A program made the position numbers and the translations under genes. This document shows, piece after piece, positions 8,952-18,514 of a DNA stretch of 64,000 bases. How positions within the stretch are numbered: the first letter of the stretch is position 1; each line of letters opens with the position of its first letter. Source of the DNA: CAWBRT01 sp963832365 (lineage in GTDB: Bacteria; Acidobacteriota; Terriglobia; Terriglobales; Acidobacteriaceae); assembly GCA_963832365.1 (NCBI GenBank), contig CAWHUL010000015.1, forward strand, positions 186,001 through 250,000, read 5' to 3'. Below the pieces are notes generated by a model that had not been told where the DNA came from, did not search any database, and was given only the letters and a program-made list of their open reading frames with translations.

Positions 8952-11900
8952 GTGGCGACGATGTACGTGGAACTTCATGCGCGCTCGGCATTCAGCTTTT
9001 TGGAAGGCGCGTCTCTGCCCGAGTTACTGATGGCGCGCGCGGCCCAACTCGAGATGTCGGCCATGGCTCTGCTCGACCGCAACGGACTCTACGGCGCGCC
9101 ACGCTTTCACATGGCTGCGCAGCGTGCCGGAGTTCGGGCGCACATTGGAGCCGAGGTCGCCGTGCGCGATGCGGGCGAGCGCGTGCGTCCACCTGATTGG
9201 CTTCCACACCGCGTTCCGGCTGAACCTGTGCGCTTTGCCCTGCTGGCTGAATCCAGCATCGGCTACCAGAATCTCTGCCGCCTGATTACGCGTTGCAAGC
9301 TGCGCGAAGGAACAAAAGCGGAGGGTTCCGCGCTGCTGAACGATGTCGCGGAGCACTCGCAAGGCTTGGTGTGCCTGACCGGCGGGGATGAAGGCCCATT
9401 GGCGGCGGCGCTGGCGCGCGGCGGATACGCCGAAGCTTTGCGCGAAGTCGAGCGACTGACGCACATCTTTGGCCCCAGCAACGTCTTTGTTGAATTACAA
9501 AGACACTTCGACCGCGAAGAGGAACATCGAAACCAGGCCGCGGTGCGCATCGCTCGCTCGTTGAAACTTCCATTGCTCGCGACCAATGGAGTGAATTACG
9601 CCACGGCTTATGAGCGCGAAGTGCTCGACGTGCTCACGACGATCCGCCACCATTGCACGCTGGAGACCGCCGGACGCCTGCTTGCGCCGAACGCGGAGCG
9701 ATACCTGCGTCCGGCGCGTGAGATGCAGGAGCTATTCCGCGATTTGCCGGAGGCCATCGCCAACACACGTGAGCTTTCCGCGCGACTCGTCTATCAGATG
9801 AGCGACCTGGGCTATCGCTTTCCTGACTACCCCGTGCCCGCAGGGAAAACCATGCAGTCGTTCCTGGAGAAGCGCACTGCTGAGGGTATTCGTGGGCGCT
9901 ACCTGCCCAAGCGAGATGCCAAACTTCTTGCTCGTGCCGAACAGCAGGCCCGGCGCGAGTTGGCTCTGATCGCGAAACTCGGGCTTGCAGGGTACTTTCT
10001 TGTCGTCTGGGACATTGTGCAGTTCTGCGGACGTGAAGGGATTCTGGTGCAGGGGCGCGGCTCGGCTGCCAATAGTGTTGTTTGCTATGCGCTCGGCATC
10101 ACCGCGATCGATCCCGTGGGCATGGACCTGCTCTTCGAGCGCTTTCTTTCCGAGGAGCGCGGCGAGTGGCCGGACATCGATCTCGACCTGCCCAGCGGCG
10201 ACGAGCGCGAGCGAGCGATCCAGTACGTCTATCAGCGCTACGGCGAACTCGGCGCGGCAATGACCGCCAACGTAATTACTTACCGTGGACGCTCCGCGGC
10301 GCGCGAGGTTGGCAAAGCTCTGGGCTTCGATGCCGAAACGCTTAATCGCCTGACCAAACTGGTGAGCACATGGGAGTGGCGGGGCGAGAACGATACCCTG
10401 GAGCACAACTTCCAGACCGCGGGCTTCGACATTCAGCATCGACGCATCGCCAAGCACATCGAGCTGTGCCGGCGCATGCAGGACCTGCCGCGCCATCTCG
10501 GACAGCACTCCGGCGGCATGGTGATCTGCGGCGGGCGGCTGAATGCGGTCGTTCCGATCGAACCGGCTTCCATGCCGGGACGCACGGTCATCCAGTGGGA
10601 CAAGGAGGACTGCGCCGATATGAAAATCATCAAGGTCGATCTGCTCGGACTCGGCATGATGGCCGTGCTCAAGGATTGCCTCGAATTGGTGCCTCGCCAT
10701 TACCGCGAGCCGCTCGATCTCGCGCAGCTTCCGCAAAACGATTCGCCCACTTATCGTGCACTGCAGCAAGCAGATACCGTGGGCATGTTCCAGGTGGAGA
10801 GCCGCGCCCAGATGTCGGCGTTGCCGCGCAATCATCCCACACGCTTTTACGACCTCGTGGTTCAGGTGGCAATCATTCGTCCCGGCCCCATCGTCGGCAA
10901 CATGATGAATCCCTACATGAAGCGGCGGCGCGGGTTGGAGAAGGTGAGCTACTACCACCCGCTGCTGGAGCCGGTACTGAAGCGTACGCTAGGCATCCCG
11001 CTCTTTCAGGAGCAACTCATACGCATGGCCATGATAGTTGCCAACTTCAGCGGCGGCGAGGCCGAGGAGTTGCGCCGCGCGGTTGGGATGCGGCGCTCCA
11101 TGGCCCGCATGAAAGAGTTGGATGGAAAACTGCGGCGCGGCATGACCGCCAATGGTATTCCTCCCAAGGTGCAGGACGAGATCATTCAATCCATCTCGTC
11201 CTTCGCGCTCTATGGATTTCCGGAGTCGCACGCCGCCAGCTTTGCGCTGATTGCTTACGCGAGCGCCTATCTCAAGTGCAACTACCTTGCGGCCTTTACT
11301 GCCGCGCTGCTGAACAATCAGCCGATGGGCTTCTACTCGCCGGCCACGATTGTGAAGGATGCGCAACGCCACGGTCTGCGCGTAAAGCCCGTCGATGTGC
11401 AGCACTCTGATTGGCCTTGCACGCTGGAACCTGAGCCGGACAATACTCATCGTTTCGCTCTGCGCCTCGGTCTTTGCTACGCACGAGGTCTGCGGCGCGA
11501 AACCGCATCGGCGTTGATTACAAGGAGAGAGCAACGCGCATTTACCTCGATTCAGGATATTGCATCGCGTGTGCCGGAATTGCGCAAGAGCGATCTCTCG
11601 CTGCTGGCGCAGATCGGTGCGCTCAATTCGCTGGGTGACGTTTCGCATCGTCGCGATGCGTTGTGGCAGGTGGAGTATGTGGGCCGTCTTGCGGGACCGT
11701 TGTTGAATAAACTCCCGGAAGAACGTTGCGAACCATCACCGTTGCTGCAGATGACGATAGAGGAACGTCTCGTAGCCGACTTCTCCGGCACCGGCGTCAC
11801 CGTGGGCCGGCATCCCATGGCTTTTCATCGTGCCGCATTGGAACGCATGGGGATTCTCCCGGCAAATTCCCTCTCCCAGTTCCCCGATGGCCATGAGGCC

Positions 11901-12167
11901 CGTATCGCTGGATGTGTCATTGCCCGCCAGCGCCCAGGCACGGCAAAGGGATTTGTATTTCTCAGCCTCGAAGATGAGACAGGCATCGCCAACACCATCA
12001 TCACGCCTGCTGTTTATGAGCAGTTCAAGCGCGTGGTGATCTATGAGAAATTTTTGCTGATTGAAGGAGAGTTGCAGAATCAACAGAATGTTATCTCTGT
12101 TAAGGCGCACAGCATCCGCCCACTTGAAATCAGTGCCGCCGAGGTGCGCTCACACGATTTTCACTGA
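8952..12167 (+). CDS. dnaE2: Error-prone DNA polymerase III alpha subunit DnaE2
   Basis: A protein of 1071 residues. The PHP domain is at the N-terminus (YVELHARSAFSFLEGAS, then MALLDRNGLYGAPRFH). The palm follows, with QGRGSAANSVVCYALGI and the catalytic Asp pair in WPDIDLDLPSGDERERAI. The fingers, thumb and OB-fold region (GCVIARQRPGTAKGFVFLSL) complete it. The length and lack of the tau-binding tail separate DnaE2 from replicative DnaE1. GTG at 8952 directly follows the imuB stop; ATG at 8961 (MYVELHARSAF) is an equally good start. It works with ImuA/ImuB in translesion synthesis. The cassette order imuA-imuB-dnaE2 is standard. Confidence 0.93.
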   Translation: MATMYVELHARSAFSFLEGASLPELLMARAAQLEMSAMALLDRNGLYGAPRFHMAAQRAGVRAHIGAEVAVRDAGERVRPPDWLPHRVPAEPVRFALLAESSIGYQNLCRLITRCKLREGTKAEGSALLNDVAEHSQGLVCLTGGDEGPLAAALARGGYAEALREVERLTHIFGPSNVFVELQRHFDREEEHRNQAAVRIARSLKLPLLATNGVNYATAYEREVLDVLTTIRHHCTLETAGRLLAPNAERYLRPAREMQELFRDLPEAIANTRELSARLVYQMSDLGYRFPDYPVPAGKTMQSFLEKRTAEGIRGRYLPKRDAKLLARAEQQARRELALIAKLGLAGYFLVVWDIVQFCGREGILVQGRGSAANSVVCYALGITAIDPVGMDLLFERFLSEERGEWPDIDLDLPSGDERERAIQYVYQRYGELGAAMTANVITYRGRSAAREVGKALGFDAETLNRLTKLVSTWEWRGENDTLEHNFQTAGFDIQHRRIAKHIELCRRMQDLPRHLGQHSGGMVICGGRLNAVVPIEPASMPGRTVIQWDKEDCADMKIIKVDLLGLGMMAVLKDCLELVPRHYREPLDLAQLPQNDSPTYRALQQADTVGMFQVESRAQMSALPRNHPTRFYDLVVQVAIIRPGPIVGNMMNPYMKRRRGLEKVSYYHPLLEPVLKRTLGIPLFQEQLIRMAMIVANFSGGEAEELRRAVGMRRSMARMKELDGKLRRGMTANGIPPKVQDEIIQSISSFALYGFPESHAASFALIAYASAYLKCNYLAAFTAALLNNQPMGFYSPATIVKDAQRHGLRVKPVDVQHSDWPCTLEPEPDNTHRFALRLGLCYARGLRRETASALITRREQRAFTSIQDIASRVPELRKSDLSLLAQIGALNSLGDVSHRRDALWQVEYVGRLAGPLLNKLPEERCEPSPLLQMTIEERLVADFSGTGVTVGRHPMAFHRAALERMGILPANSLSQFPDGHEARIAGCVIARQRPGTAKGFVFLSLEDETGIANTIITPAVYEQFKRVVIYEKFLLIEGELQNQQNVISVKAHSIRPLEISAAEVRSHDFH

Positions 12168-12427
12168 GGCTGTGCAGCGTCCATTGCATTGTCGCGCTCA
12201 CTCACACGATGGCGTTGCATGATTTCGGAAGATAGGGCTTCAATCGCGGTTGTAGCTCTGTAACCGGAATCAACCCTAACGGATATGAGCCGCTCCAGTT
12301 TACGCAACTTGTCGTAGTGCGCTACTCTGTTTCGGCGCCGGCGTTTCGCATTTTTCACATCTCTCTTTTCGAGGCTGCGACTTGGCGCCGAGCTGAACAG
12401 GCCCTTTCCTGGTAAGGAGGCGATCTA

Positions 12428-14023
12428 TTGCGCACACAGAGAACTTCCGTGCAAAGGTTTTTGCTCACGCTCGCTGCGGGAATCCTGGTTCTCTCCGCTT
12501 TGGCGATGAGTCAGGGCTCGCAACTGCCGACTGCAGCCACAAACGCCACGGTAAAGACCGATTCTCTTACGGTGTTCACGAAAATGGATGCCTCCAGCAG
12601 CGTTGTGCGTTCGTTGGCGAAAGGCGAGGCAGTTTACGTCGACCTTCGCGTGGATCAGGGGGCGACGCTCTGGTGCGGCGTACGCATCGCGGAGCAGGCC
12701 AGGAGGCTCGGGTTCGTCGACTGCAGAAGTCTTGAACGCGTTGATGCTCCGCGACCAGTAGACACCGGAAGAACCGGAATCAAGATGCCCGGCAAGGCAC
12801 AGGTTGCTCCTGGGGAAATACCTTTTTCGCGCCCGGCCACGCCAACTGAAACCGGATACGCCGCTATAAAGGCGGAGGTGGTGAAGGAAGGGGCGATCGA
12901 TTCCGGCTATATTGCGAAGCTGGAGGCGGAGGCCAAGGCCGGTGGTTCCACGGCACTGAGGCGCGCGGCCTGGGCTCACTTTGCGGCTGGCGAGTTCGCT
13001 TTGTCTCAGCATGAGTTAAGCGAAGCGATCCAGCACTTTGAGGCAATGGAAGCCTTCGCGGGGCAGCAGCGTGAATTGCTGCAGTTAAGCCTTTTGGGCC
13101 GCGCCCGCGCGCTTCTGTTGGAAAGCGAATTTTCTTCCGCGTTGGAGGTGCTTGAGCGGGTGCGCAAGATTGCTCCCAAGTCGGCGGAAGCGGCGGCCCT
13201 GGCCGGTTGGGCGCACTACCAGCTCAACCAGACGGACGCGGCGATCACCGCCTTTGAAACCGCACAACGCCTGGGGCCAAACGAAAGAGTGGCACGGTTG
13301 CTGGGCAAAGCGAAGCGGGACAGGGATGCCGAAGGCGATTTCCGGGAGGGTGGGTCTTATCACTTTGTTCTGCGCTATCACGGAGGAGCAAGCCACCAGC
13401 TTGCCCGCGAGATGATGCAGACCCTGGAGGAGCAGTTCCGGAGCCTGAGCGCCGAACTTCGCTACACCCCGCCCGAACCGATTGCCGTGATTCTCTACAC
13501 CCGGGAAGCCTTCCGCGATGTTACCCGCGCACCCGGTTGGGCGGGCGCGCTGAACGATGGACGCATTCGAGTGCCGGTGCAAGGCGTGGAAACGGTCTCC
13601 CCTGAGTTGGCGCGAATCCTCAAACACGAGCTCACGCACAGTTTCATTTTTCAGAAAACCGCTGGACGCTGTCCCACTTGGCTCAACGAGGGGATTGCGC
13701 AATGGATGGAAGGAAGGCGAACCGGAGTTGATGCTGGACCTCTGGTCGCGTCCTTCGAACGTGAAAAAGGAAAAGTGTTGCGCTATTTGCCAGGATCGTG
13801 GACGAACCTGACAGCCTCGCAGGCGCGTTTCGCCTATGCTTGGTCCCTGGCGGTAGTCGAAGCAATCGAGGCCCAATCAGGTTTGGCCGCCGTCGACCGC
13901 CTGCTCGACGCGCAACGAACCGAGGCCTCCGGCGAAGCCCCATTGCGCCAGGCGTTGCGCACCGGTTTCTCCGGCCTTGACGACATTACGATTACTTATC
14001 TCCGCCAGACGTATTTGCGTTAG
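12428..14023 (+). CDS. SH3-TPR-gluzincin (peptidase MA family) secreted protease
   Basis: A protein of 531 residues. The TTG start is decided by AAGGAGG seven bases upstream. The N-terminal hydrophobic segment (FLLTLAAGILVLSALA) is a signal peptide. A bacterial SH3-like domain follows (residues 40-100). TPR-like helices span residues 160-300 (ALEVLERVRKIAPKSAEAAA). The last 200 residues hold the zinc site ILKHELTHSFIF (HExxH near residue 399) and the third ligand Glu in WLNEGIAQWMEG, which is the MA-family gluzincin pattern. It probably acts in the periplasm or outside; the substrate is unknown. The 260 bases before it hold no convincing gene. Confidence 0.8.
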   Translation: MRTQRTSVQRFLLTLAAGILVLSALAMSQGSQLPTAATNATVKTDSLTVFTKMDASSSVVRSLAKGEAVYVDLRVDQGATLWCGVRIAEQARRLGFVDCRSLERVDAPRPVDTGRTGIKMPGKAQVAPGEIPFSRPATPTETGYAAIKAEVVKEGAIDSGYIAKLEAEAKAGGSTALRRAAWAHFAAGEFALSQHELSEAIQHFEAMEAFAGQQRELLQLSLLGRARALLLESEFSSALEVLERVRKIAPKSAEAAALAGWAHYQLNQTDAAITAFETAQRLGPNERVARLLGKAKRDRDAEGDFREGGSYHFVLRYHGGASHQLAREMMQTLEEQFRSLSAELRYTPPEPIAVILYTREAFRDVTRAPGWAGALNDGRIRVPVQGVETVSPELARILKHELTHSFIFQKTAGRCPTWLNEGIAQWMEGRRTGVDAGPLVASFEREKGKVLRYLPGSWTNLTASQARFAYAWSLAVVEAIEAQSGLAAVDRLLDAQRTEASGEAPLRQALRTGFSGLDDITITYLRQTYLR

Positions 14024-14074
14024 GCTTTCCACTCGCTCTTGCGGCGGCCTCGAGTTTTTCGTTTCTGTTGGCGG

Positions 14075-14455
14075 TCACTCTCTGCCCCGGAACTGGATGA
14101 TTTTGCGTCGGTCGCGTTTTGATGGTCTGCCTTCCGGTGCCACTTCGAAATGCTTCATCGCTTTGCGCTCGTCTGCCAATTTCTGGCGCTGTTCACGACT
14201 CGCCTCTGTCTCGCGGTACAGCGTTTGCGCAACCGAGGCCGGGCCTCGCATCTCACTGAGAAGCAGGACCTCCACCTGAAAGTCGCCGCCTTCGTTCGTC
14301 ACTCGCAACACGTCTCCCACCCGGACCTCACGCGCAGGCTTGACCTGCTGTCCGTTGGATTGAATCCTGCCTAGGTCACAGGCGCGCGCAGCCAATGCGC
14401 GCGTCTTGAAGAACCTGGCGGCCCAGAGCCACTTGTCGATTCGTAAGTTGGGCAT
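14075..14455 (-). CDS. S4-domain RNA-binding protein, Hsp15/HslR type
   Basis: A protein of 126 residues from the ATG at 14455. The S4 motif begins at once (LRIDKWLWAARFFKTRALAA) and continues with ACDLGRIQSNGQQVKPAREV. A basic C-terminal tail follows (RPSKRDRRKIIQFRG). Hsp15 rescues 50S subunits carrying stalled nascent chains. A longer frame to 14500 adds residues with no family match. It converges on the protease gene with 51 bases between stops. Confidence 0.82.
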   Translation of the reverse strand: MPNLRIDKWLWAARFFKTRALAARACDLGRIQSNGQQVKPAREVRVGDVLRVTNEGGDFQVEVLLLSEMRGPASVAQTLYRETEASREQRQKLADERKAMKHFEVAPEGRPSKRDRRKIIQFRGRE

Positions 14456-14721
14456 GTTACCTATTTTCCTATGGGTGCGGGATGCTGGCTGTGGTTGCAA
14501 GAGGATTGTATGACCTGTTCGGACCAGAATCAGGTTAAAATTCGGACATCCACATTACGTCTAGTGCGCAGAGTTTACAAGAGAGCGATTGATTGATGAG
14601 GCTGGTCCATAGACCACCGTTGTCGTGCTCACCTGGAGTACGTGGCTGCTGGTATTTTTGCCGATTCTGATGTTTATGTGAAGCCGCAGAAGATTTTCAG
14701 ATTGCAGTAAAAGGAGAGGTT

Positions 14722-15771
14722 ATGGGGAAACGGATAGCTGTTTTAGGTACCGGCGCAATCGGCAGCAGCGTTGGAGCCGACATGACTCGTGCGGGCCATG
14801 ACGTTTGGCTGGTTGACCAGTGGCCCGAACACGTGGAAGTGATGAGATCCAAAGGGCTGCACATTACCATGCCCGAAGGAGATCTGGATATCAAGGTGCG
14901 GGCGCTCCACCTGTGCGAAGTGGCGTCGCTGAAGAAGCCCTTCGATGTCGTTTTCCTAACGGCCAAGTCGCCCGACAGCATCTGGCTGACGGAGTTTATC
15001 AAGCCGCACTTGGCGCCCACCGGAGTCCTGGTGTCCCTGCAGAACAGCCTCAATGATGAGTGGATTGCACCGATTATCGGCTATCAAAGGGATGTGCCCA
15101 GCGTCGTCGAATTGGCGGCGCAGATTCTGGGACCAGGGAACGTGAAGCGCCGTACCGGTCCAACCAAGGCATGGTTCGCGCTGGGGGAGATGCATGGCCG
15201 GGTGACTCCGCGCGTGCAGGAGCTTGCAAAAATTCTTAGTGCAGCGGGCAAGACGGAGGTTACGTCGAACATCTGGGGCGCGAAATGGTCGAAGCTGATC
15301 GTAAACACCATGTCGCACGCGATTGCCGCGATTCTTCGCGGCACGGATTCGGATGTCGTGGAAAACCCGAAGCTATTCCCACTCGGCATCGCGCTGGGAA
15401 GAGAGTGCCTGGACGTAGGTTTGGCTTTGGGCTATCGCATTGAGCCGGTTTTCGGCCTTACCGCCGAGGAGATGATGGGGGCTCCCGACGAAATGCTGAA
15501 GCGAATCCTCGTTACGCTCTGCGGGCACATTGGCAAGCACACCAACTCATTCCTCCAGGACATGATGAAAGGCCGCCCTTCGGAAGTCAATTACATGAAT
15601 GGGCTGGTCGCTGCGAAAGGCCGCGAGGCCGGGATTCCAACACCATTCAACGATGAGATCACACAAATCGTCGAGCAGATCGAAAAAGGCGAACTGACGT
15701 TTGGGCCCGAACACCTGGAGCGGTTGGAGAATTTGGTGCCCTCCAAACGAGCCGCTGCCGTTAAGGGTTGA
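14722..15771 (+). CDS. Ketopantoate reductase-like NAD(P) oxidoreductase (PanE/ApbA family)
   Basis: A protein of 349 residues with AAGGAGAGG before the ATG. The N-terminal Rossmann motif is IAVLGTGAIGSSVGADMTRAGH, and the family Lys/Asn region lies around KWSKLIVNTMSHAIAAI. The C-terminal helical domain (GRPSEVNYMNGLVAAKGREAGI) is typical of PanE-like enzymes that act on 2-oxo or 3-hydroxy acids. It leads a four-gene operon with a lactonase-like protein, a class II aldolase and a Tm-1-like protein. A catabolic role is therefore more likely than pantothenate synthesis. The true substrate is unknown. Confidence 0.75.
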   Translation: MGKRIAVLGTGAIGSSVGADMTRAGHDVWLVDQWPEHVEVMRSKGLHITMPEGDLDIKVRALHLCEVASLKKPFDVVFLTAKSPDSIWLTEFIKPHLAPTGVLVSLQNSLNDEWIAPIIGYQRDVPSVVELAAQILGPGNVKRRTGPTKAWFALGEMHGRVTPRVQELAKILSAAGKTEVTSNIWGAKWSKLIVNTMSHAIAAILRGTDSDVVENPKLFPLGIALGRECLDVGLALGYRIEPVFGLTAEEMMGAPDEMLKRILVTLCGHIGKHTNSFLQDMMKGRPSEVNYMNGLVAAKGREAGIPTPFNDEITQIVEQIEKGELTFGPEHLERLENLVPSKRAAAVKG

Positions 15772-15789
15772 GGCTGAGAGAGAGGACGA

Positions 15790-16548
15790 ATGGGATATAA
15801 GATTGTTCCACTGAATACCGGCACGATCACCTTGGATCGGGGATCGTATTGCACGATGGGAAGAGGGATCGGCGAGAAGGTGGATGTACCTTCGACGGCC
15901 TGGTACTTGACTGACGGCAAGGAGCACCTGTTGGTGGACACCGGCATGTGTGAGACGGCACGGGCCAACCAATGGCACCACGAAGGCTTTCAGCCTGCTG
16001 GCGGAAGGATCGACCAACAGCTCCTGAGCCGTGCGGGCATTGCGCCCGAGGCGATCACCACGATTCTTTTCACCCATCTCCACTGGGATCACTGTTCGAA
16101 CATGAAACTGTTTCCGAACGCCCGCTACTACGTGCAGGCCCGAGAGCTGGAGTTTGCTCTCAATCCCACCCTTCCGCCCTACTATCGTTCGTACGAAGCT
16201 CCCATCCTCGGCCTGGAATCGCCGTTTACGGGCTGCACCTTTATCACAGTTGAGGGTGAATACGCTTACAACGACGACATCACTCTGTTCCCGACACCTG
16301 GGCACTCGGTAGGCCATCAGTCGGTCGCGGTGCGTACGGCGGCAGGGACGATCGTTATCGCCGGCGATGCGGTTTTTGTGCAGGAGAATCTGAAGGGCGA
16401 CCCCAAGCACCTGCTTGAGTTCATTCCCATCGGCCGCTACATCAATTATTTCGACATGTGGAATAGCTTCAAGGAGATCAAGCGCCGGGGGAACATCGTG
16501 CTTCCGGGGCACGATCCCTCGGTCTTTGACAAGCCGTGCTATCCATAG
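15790..16548 (+). CDS. Metallo-beta-lactamase-fold hydrolase, AHL-lactonase-like family
   Basis: A protein of 252 residues. The dinuclear zinc motif HxHxDH is seen in LFTHLHWDHCSN. A later ligand His is in PTPGHSVGHQS, an Asp in IAGDAVF and a His in VLPGHDPSV. The N-terminus (PLNTGTITLDRG) matches the AiiA-like N-acyl homoserine lactonase subfamily. Members also open other lactones. In this operon, hydrolysis of a sugar-acid lactone before aldolase cleavage is more plausible than quorum quenching. It lies 18 bases after the reductase gene. Confidence 0.78.
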   Translation: MGYKIVPLNTGTITLDRGSYCTMGRGIGEKVDVPSTAWYLTDGKEHLLVDTGMCETARANQWHHEGFQPAGGRIDQQLLSRAGIAPEAITTILFTHLHWDHCSNMKLFPNARYYVQARELEFALNPTLPPYYRSYEAPILGLESPFTGCTFITVEGEYAYNDDITLFPTPGHSVGHQSVAVRTAAGTIVIAGDAVFVQENLKGDPKHLLEFIPIGRYINYFDMWNSFKEIKRRGNIVLPGHDPSVFDKPCYP

Positions 16549-16572
16549 GGCAACCTGCACCAGCGAGGGAGT

Positions 16573-17172
16573 ATGGATTCCAGCGATAAGCAACAAAGTT
16601 TTGAGCTCTGCCTGAAAGAGTTTCTGGAGATCGCACATCGTGCGGCTATTCTGGGGCTTCAGGCAGGAACCGGGGGCAATATCAGTGTGCGTTGCGGGTC
16701 GACCTATCTGATGAAGGGCACCGGAAAGTCACTCTATGGCCTGACGGAAGCGGACGTGGTCGTGGTGGACGAGGATGGGAAGGTCATCCGCGGGAGCGGG
16801 CCGGCGACCAAGGAGGCGGGGCTTCACCTGAACCTCTACCGCGTGCGGCCGGAGGTGCGGGGCATCGTTCACTATCACGCCCCGTTTGCCGCTGCATACG
16901 CTGCCAAAGGGATTCCGATTCCAACCCTCAGCGGGCACGCTCGCAGAGCTTTTCCACGCATGCCCATCGTGCCCGAGCTGCGAGATGGCTCGCGGGAGCT
17001 GGCGGAGGCCGTGGAGAAAGCCTTTCAGGACCAGGAGGTGAGACTCATCCTTCTCGAGTCCCATGGCCTGGTCGCCGTTGGTGACAACCTGCTCGCCGCG
17101 CAGACCTTGGCAGAGCTGGCAGAGGAGACGGCCAAGACTGCCATCGCGGCGCGGATTCTTGAACGCCTATGA
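16573..17172 (+). CDS. Class II aldolase/adducin family protein
   Basis: A protein of 199 residues. The zinc ligands are seen as HYHAP (two His) and the His of LLESHGLVAVG. The phosphate-binding loop is GTGGNISVR, with the catalytic acid in TKEAGLHLNLY. The family includes L-fuculose- and L-ribulose-phosphate enzymes and 3-oxo-tetronate-phosphate decarboxylase. The stop overlaps the start of the Tm-1-like gene by four bases (ATGA), so they are translationally coupled. The substrate is probably a short phosphorylated sugar acid (inference). Confidence 0.82.
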   Translation: MDSSDKQQSFELCLKEFLEIAHRAAILGLQAGTGGNISVRCGSTYLMKGTGKSLYGLTEADVVVVDEDGKVIRGSGPATKEAGLHLNLYRVRPEVRGIVHYHAPFAAAYAAKGIPIPTLSGHARRAFPRMPIVPELRDGSRELAEAVEKAFQDQEVRLILLESHGLVAVGDNLLAAQTLAELAEETAKTAIAARILERL

Positions 17173-18419
17173 AGAACCGGACGAAGCAGACAGCTTTACT
17201 GGTCGTTACCCTCGACACCAAAGGTCAGGAGGCGCTTTTCCTGAAGAGCGTCCTCGAACGGCTCGGGGTTGACGTTCTGGTTCTGGATACAGGCATCTTC
17301 CCATCGCCCGTGGGAGAAGGAGACATCGGCCGTCACGAGGTCGCGCTCGCCGGCGGCAGCCGATCGATTGACGAATTGATCCGGGCCGGAAATAAGGGCG
17401 AGGCCATCAAGGCGATGATGAACGGGGCAGTAGCCCTGACCAAGTCGCTTTATCGCGAGGGGAAGATCGATGGCGTTCTTTCCATCGGAGGCGCTCAGGG
17501 CACGATCATCGGCACCAGTGCCATGAGATCGCTTCCGCTGGGCGTCCCCAAAATCATGCTTTCAACGATGGCATCGGGGAAGCGCTATTTCGAGACCTAC
17601 GTCGGCACCTCGGACATTACCCTGATCCACTCGGTGGTCGATTTCTTTGGGCTGAATTCCGTACTCAGACAAATGCTCAGCAATGCCGCAGGCGCTCTTG
17701 CCGGCATGCTCCAGGCCGGCCAAGTGCCCGCCGCCGGTCGCAGCCAGATTGCCATCACCATTTATGGCACCACCACGCCCGCAGGCATGCGGATTGTATC
17801 GCTGCTGCAAGAGAGATGTTACGAGCCGGTCGCCTTCCACCCCAATGGAGTAGGCGGAAGGGCGATGGAAGAGATGATCCTGCAAGGCCGGTTCGATGGG
17901 GTAATCGACCTGACCACACACGAGTTGATCGACGAATTGGCGGGCGGTCAGCACGCCGCCGGACCTAACAGGCTGGAGGCGGCCTCCCGCATGGGGATCC
18001 CGCAGGTGGTTGTGCCCGGGAGCACGGATTATATCGTCACAGGACGTTTTTCGGAGCTCAAGCCGGCGTGGAAGAAGCGCACCACGATGATTCATAACCC
18101 GGAGATGACCTTTGTCATGCCATCCAAACGAGAGATGGCAATGCTCGGCGATCTGATGGCTCGAAAATTGAATCAGGCTCAGGGCAACACCGTGGTTATG
18201 GTGCCTCTGAAAGGTTTTTGTTATCCCAACTGCGAGGGCCGGGCTCTTTACAATCCGGGCGGAGTGAAGGCCTTTGTTGAGGCGCTCAAAAGCCGGATCA
18301 AGCCTTCGATTCCAGTGCGTCTGTTGCCCATGCACGTCAACGATGAGTTGTTTTCTTCTGCCGTGGTGCAGGAGTTCGAAACGTTAATGCTCTCCAAGTC
18401 GGAGACAGTTTCCAAATAA
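17169..18419 (+). CDS. Tm-1-like ATP-binding domain protein (UPF0261)
   Basis: A protein of 416 residues, full length for the UPF0261 family. N-terminal VVTLDTKGQEALFLKSVLER, then GVLSIGGAQGTIIGTSAMRS and PKIMLSTMASG form the nucleotide-binding half. The C-terminal half has GRFDGVIDLTTHELIDELAGG and IPQVVVPGSTDYIV. Bacterial members lie in catabolic clusters beside a TIM-barrel partner and have no settled reaction. Here it ends the operon that starts at 14722. The gene converges on the sulfonate island; the 95 bases between contain a hairpin. Confidence 0.8.
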   Translation: MKNRTKQTALLVVTLDTKGQEALFLKSVLERLGVDVLVLDTGIFPSPVGEGDIGRHEVALAGGSRSIDELIRAGNKGEAIKAMMNGAVALTKSLYREGKIDGVLSIGGAQGTIIGTSAMRSLPLGVPKIMLSTMASGKRYFETYVGTSDITLIHSVVDFFGLNSVLRQMLSNAAGALAGMLQAGQVPAAGRSQIAITIYGTTTPAGMRIVSLLQERCYEPVAFHPNGVGGRAMEEMILQGRFDGVIDLTTHELIDELAGGQHAAGPNRLEAASRMGIPQVVVPGSTDYIVTGRFSELKPAWKKRTTMIHNPEMTFVMPSKREMAMLGDLMARKLNQAQGNTVVMVPLKGFCYPNCEGRALYNPGGVKAFVEALKSRIKPSIPVRLLPMHVNDELFSSAVVQEFETLMLSKSETVSK

Positions 18420-18455
18420 GGTTCGTCGTCAGATCAACAAATTGGGCCGCGGGCA

Positions 18456-18472
18456 GTGTCCGTCCCGGACAC
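18456..18472. terminator. Hairpin between convergent operons
   Basis: GTGTCCG (18456-18462) and CGGACAC (18466-18472) form a perfect 7-bp stem with a 3-base loop, midway between two convergent stops. No U-run follows on either strand, so termination function is inferred from position only. Confidence 0.45.
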
Positions 18473-18514
18473 GCAACTCCGAGACGGACTCTTCGAAGGG
18501 AATCACGCTCAACC

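Noticed and set aside
9732..10958. Long minus-strand frame (408 codons) across dnaE2
   Set aside because: Antisense shadow of the DnaE2 palm region, favoured by high G+C codon bias.
12161..12358. Minus-strand 65-codon frame (MKNAKRRRRNRVAHYDKLRK ...) after dnaE2
   Set aside because: It has a usable GTG and a weak purine stretch, but no recognisable family, and it overlaps the dnaE2 stop. Not enough to call a gene.
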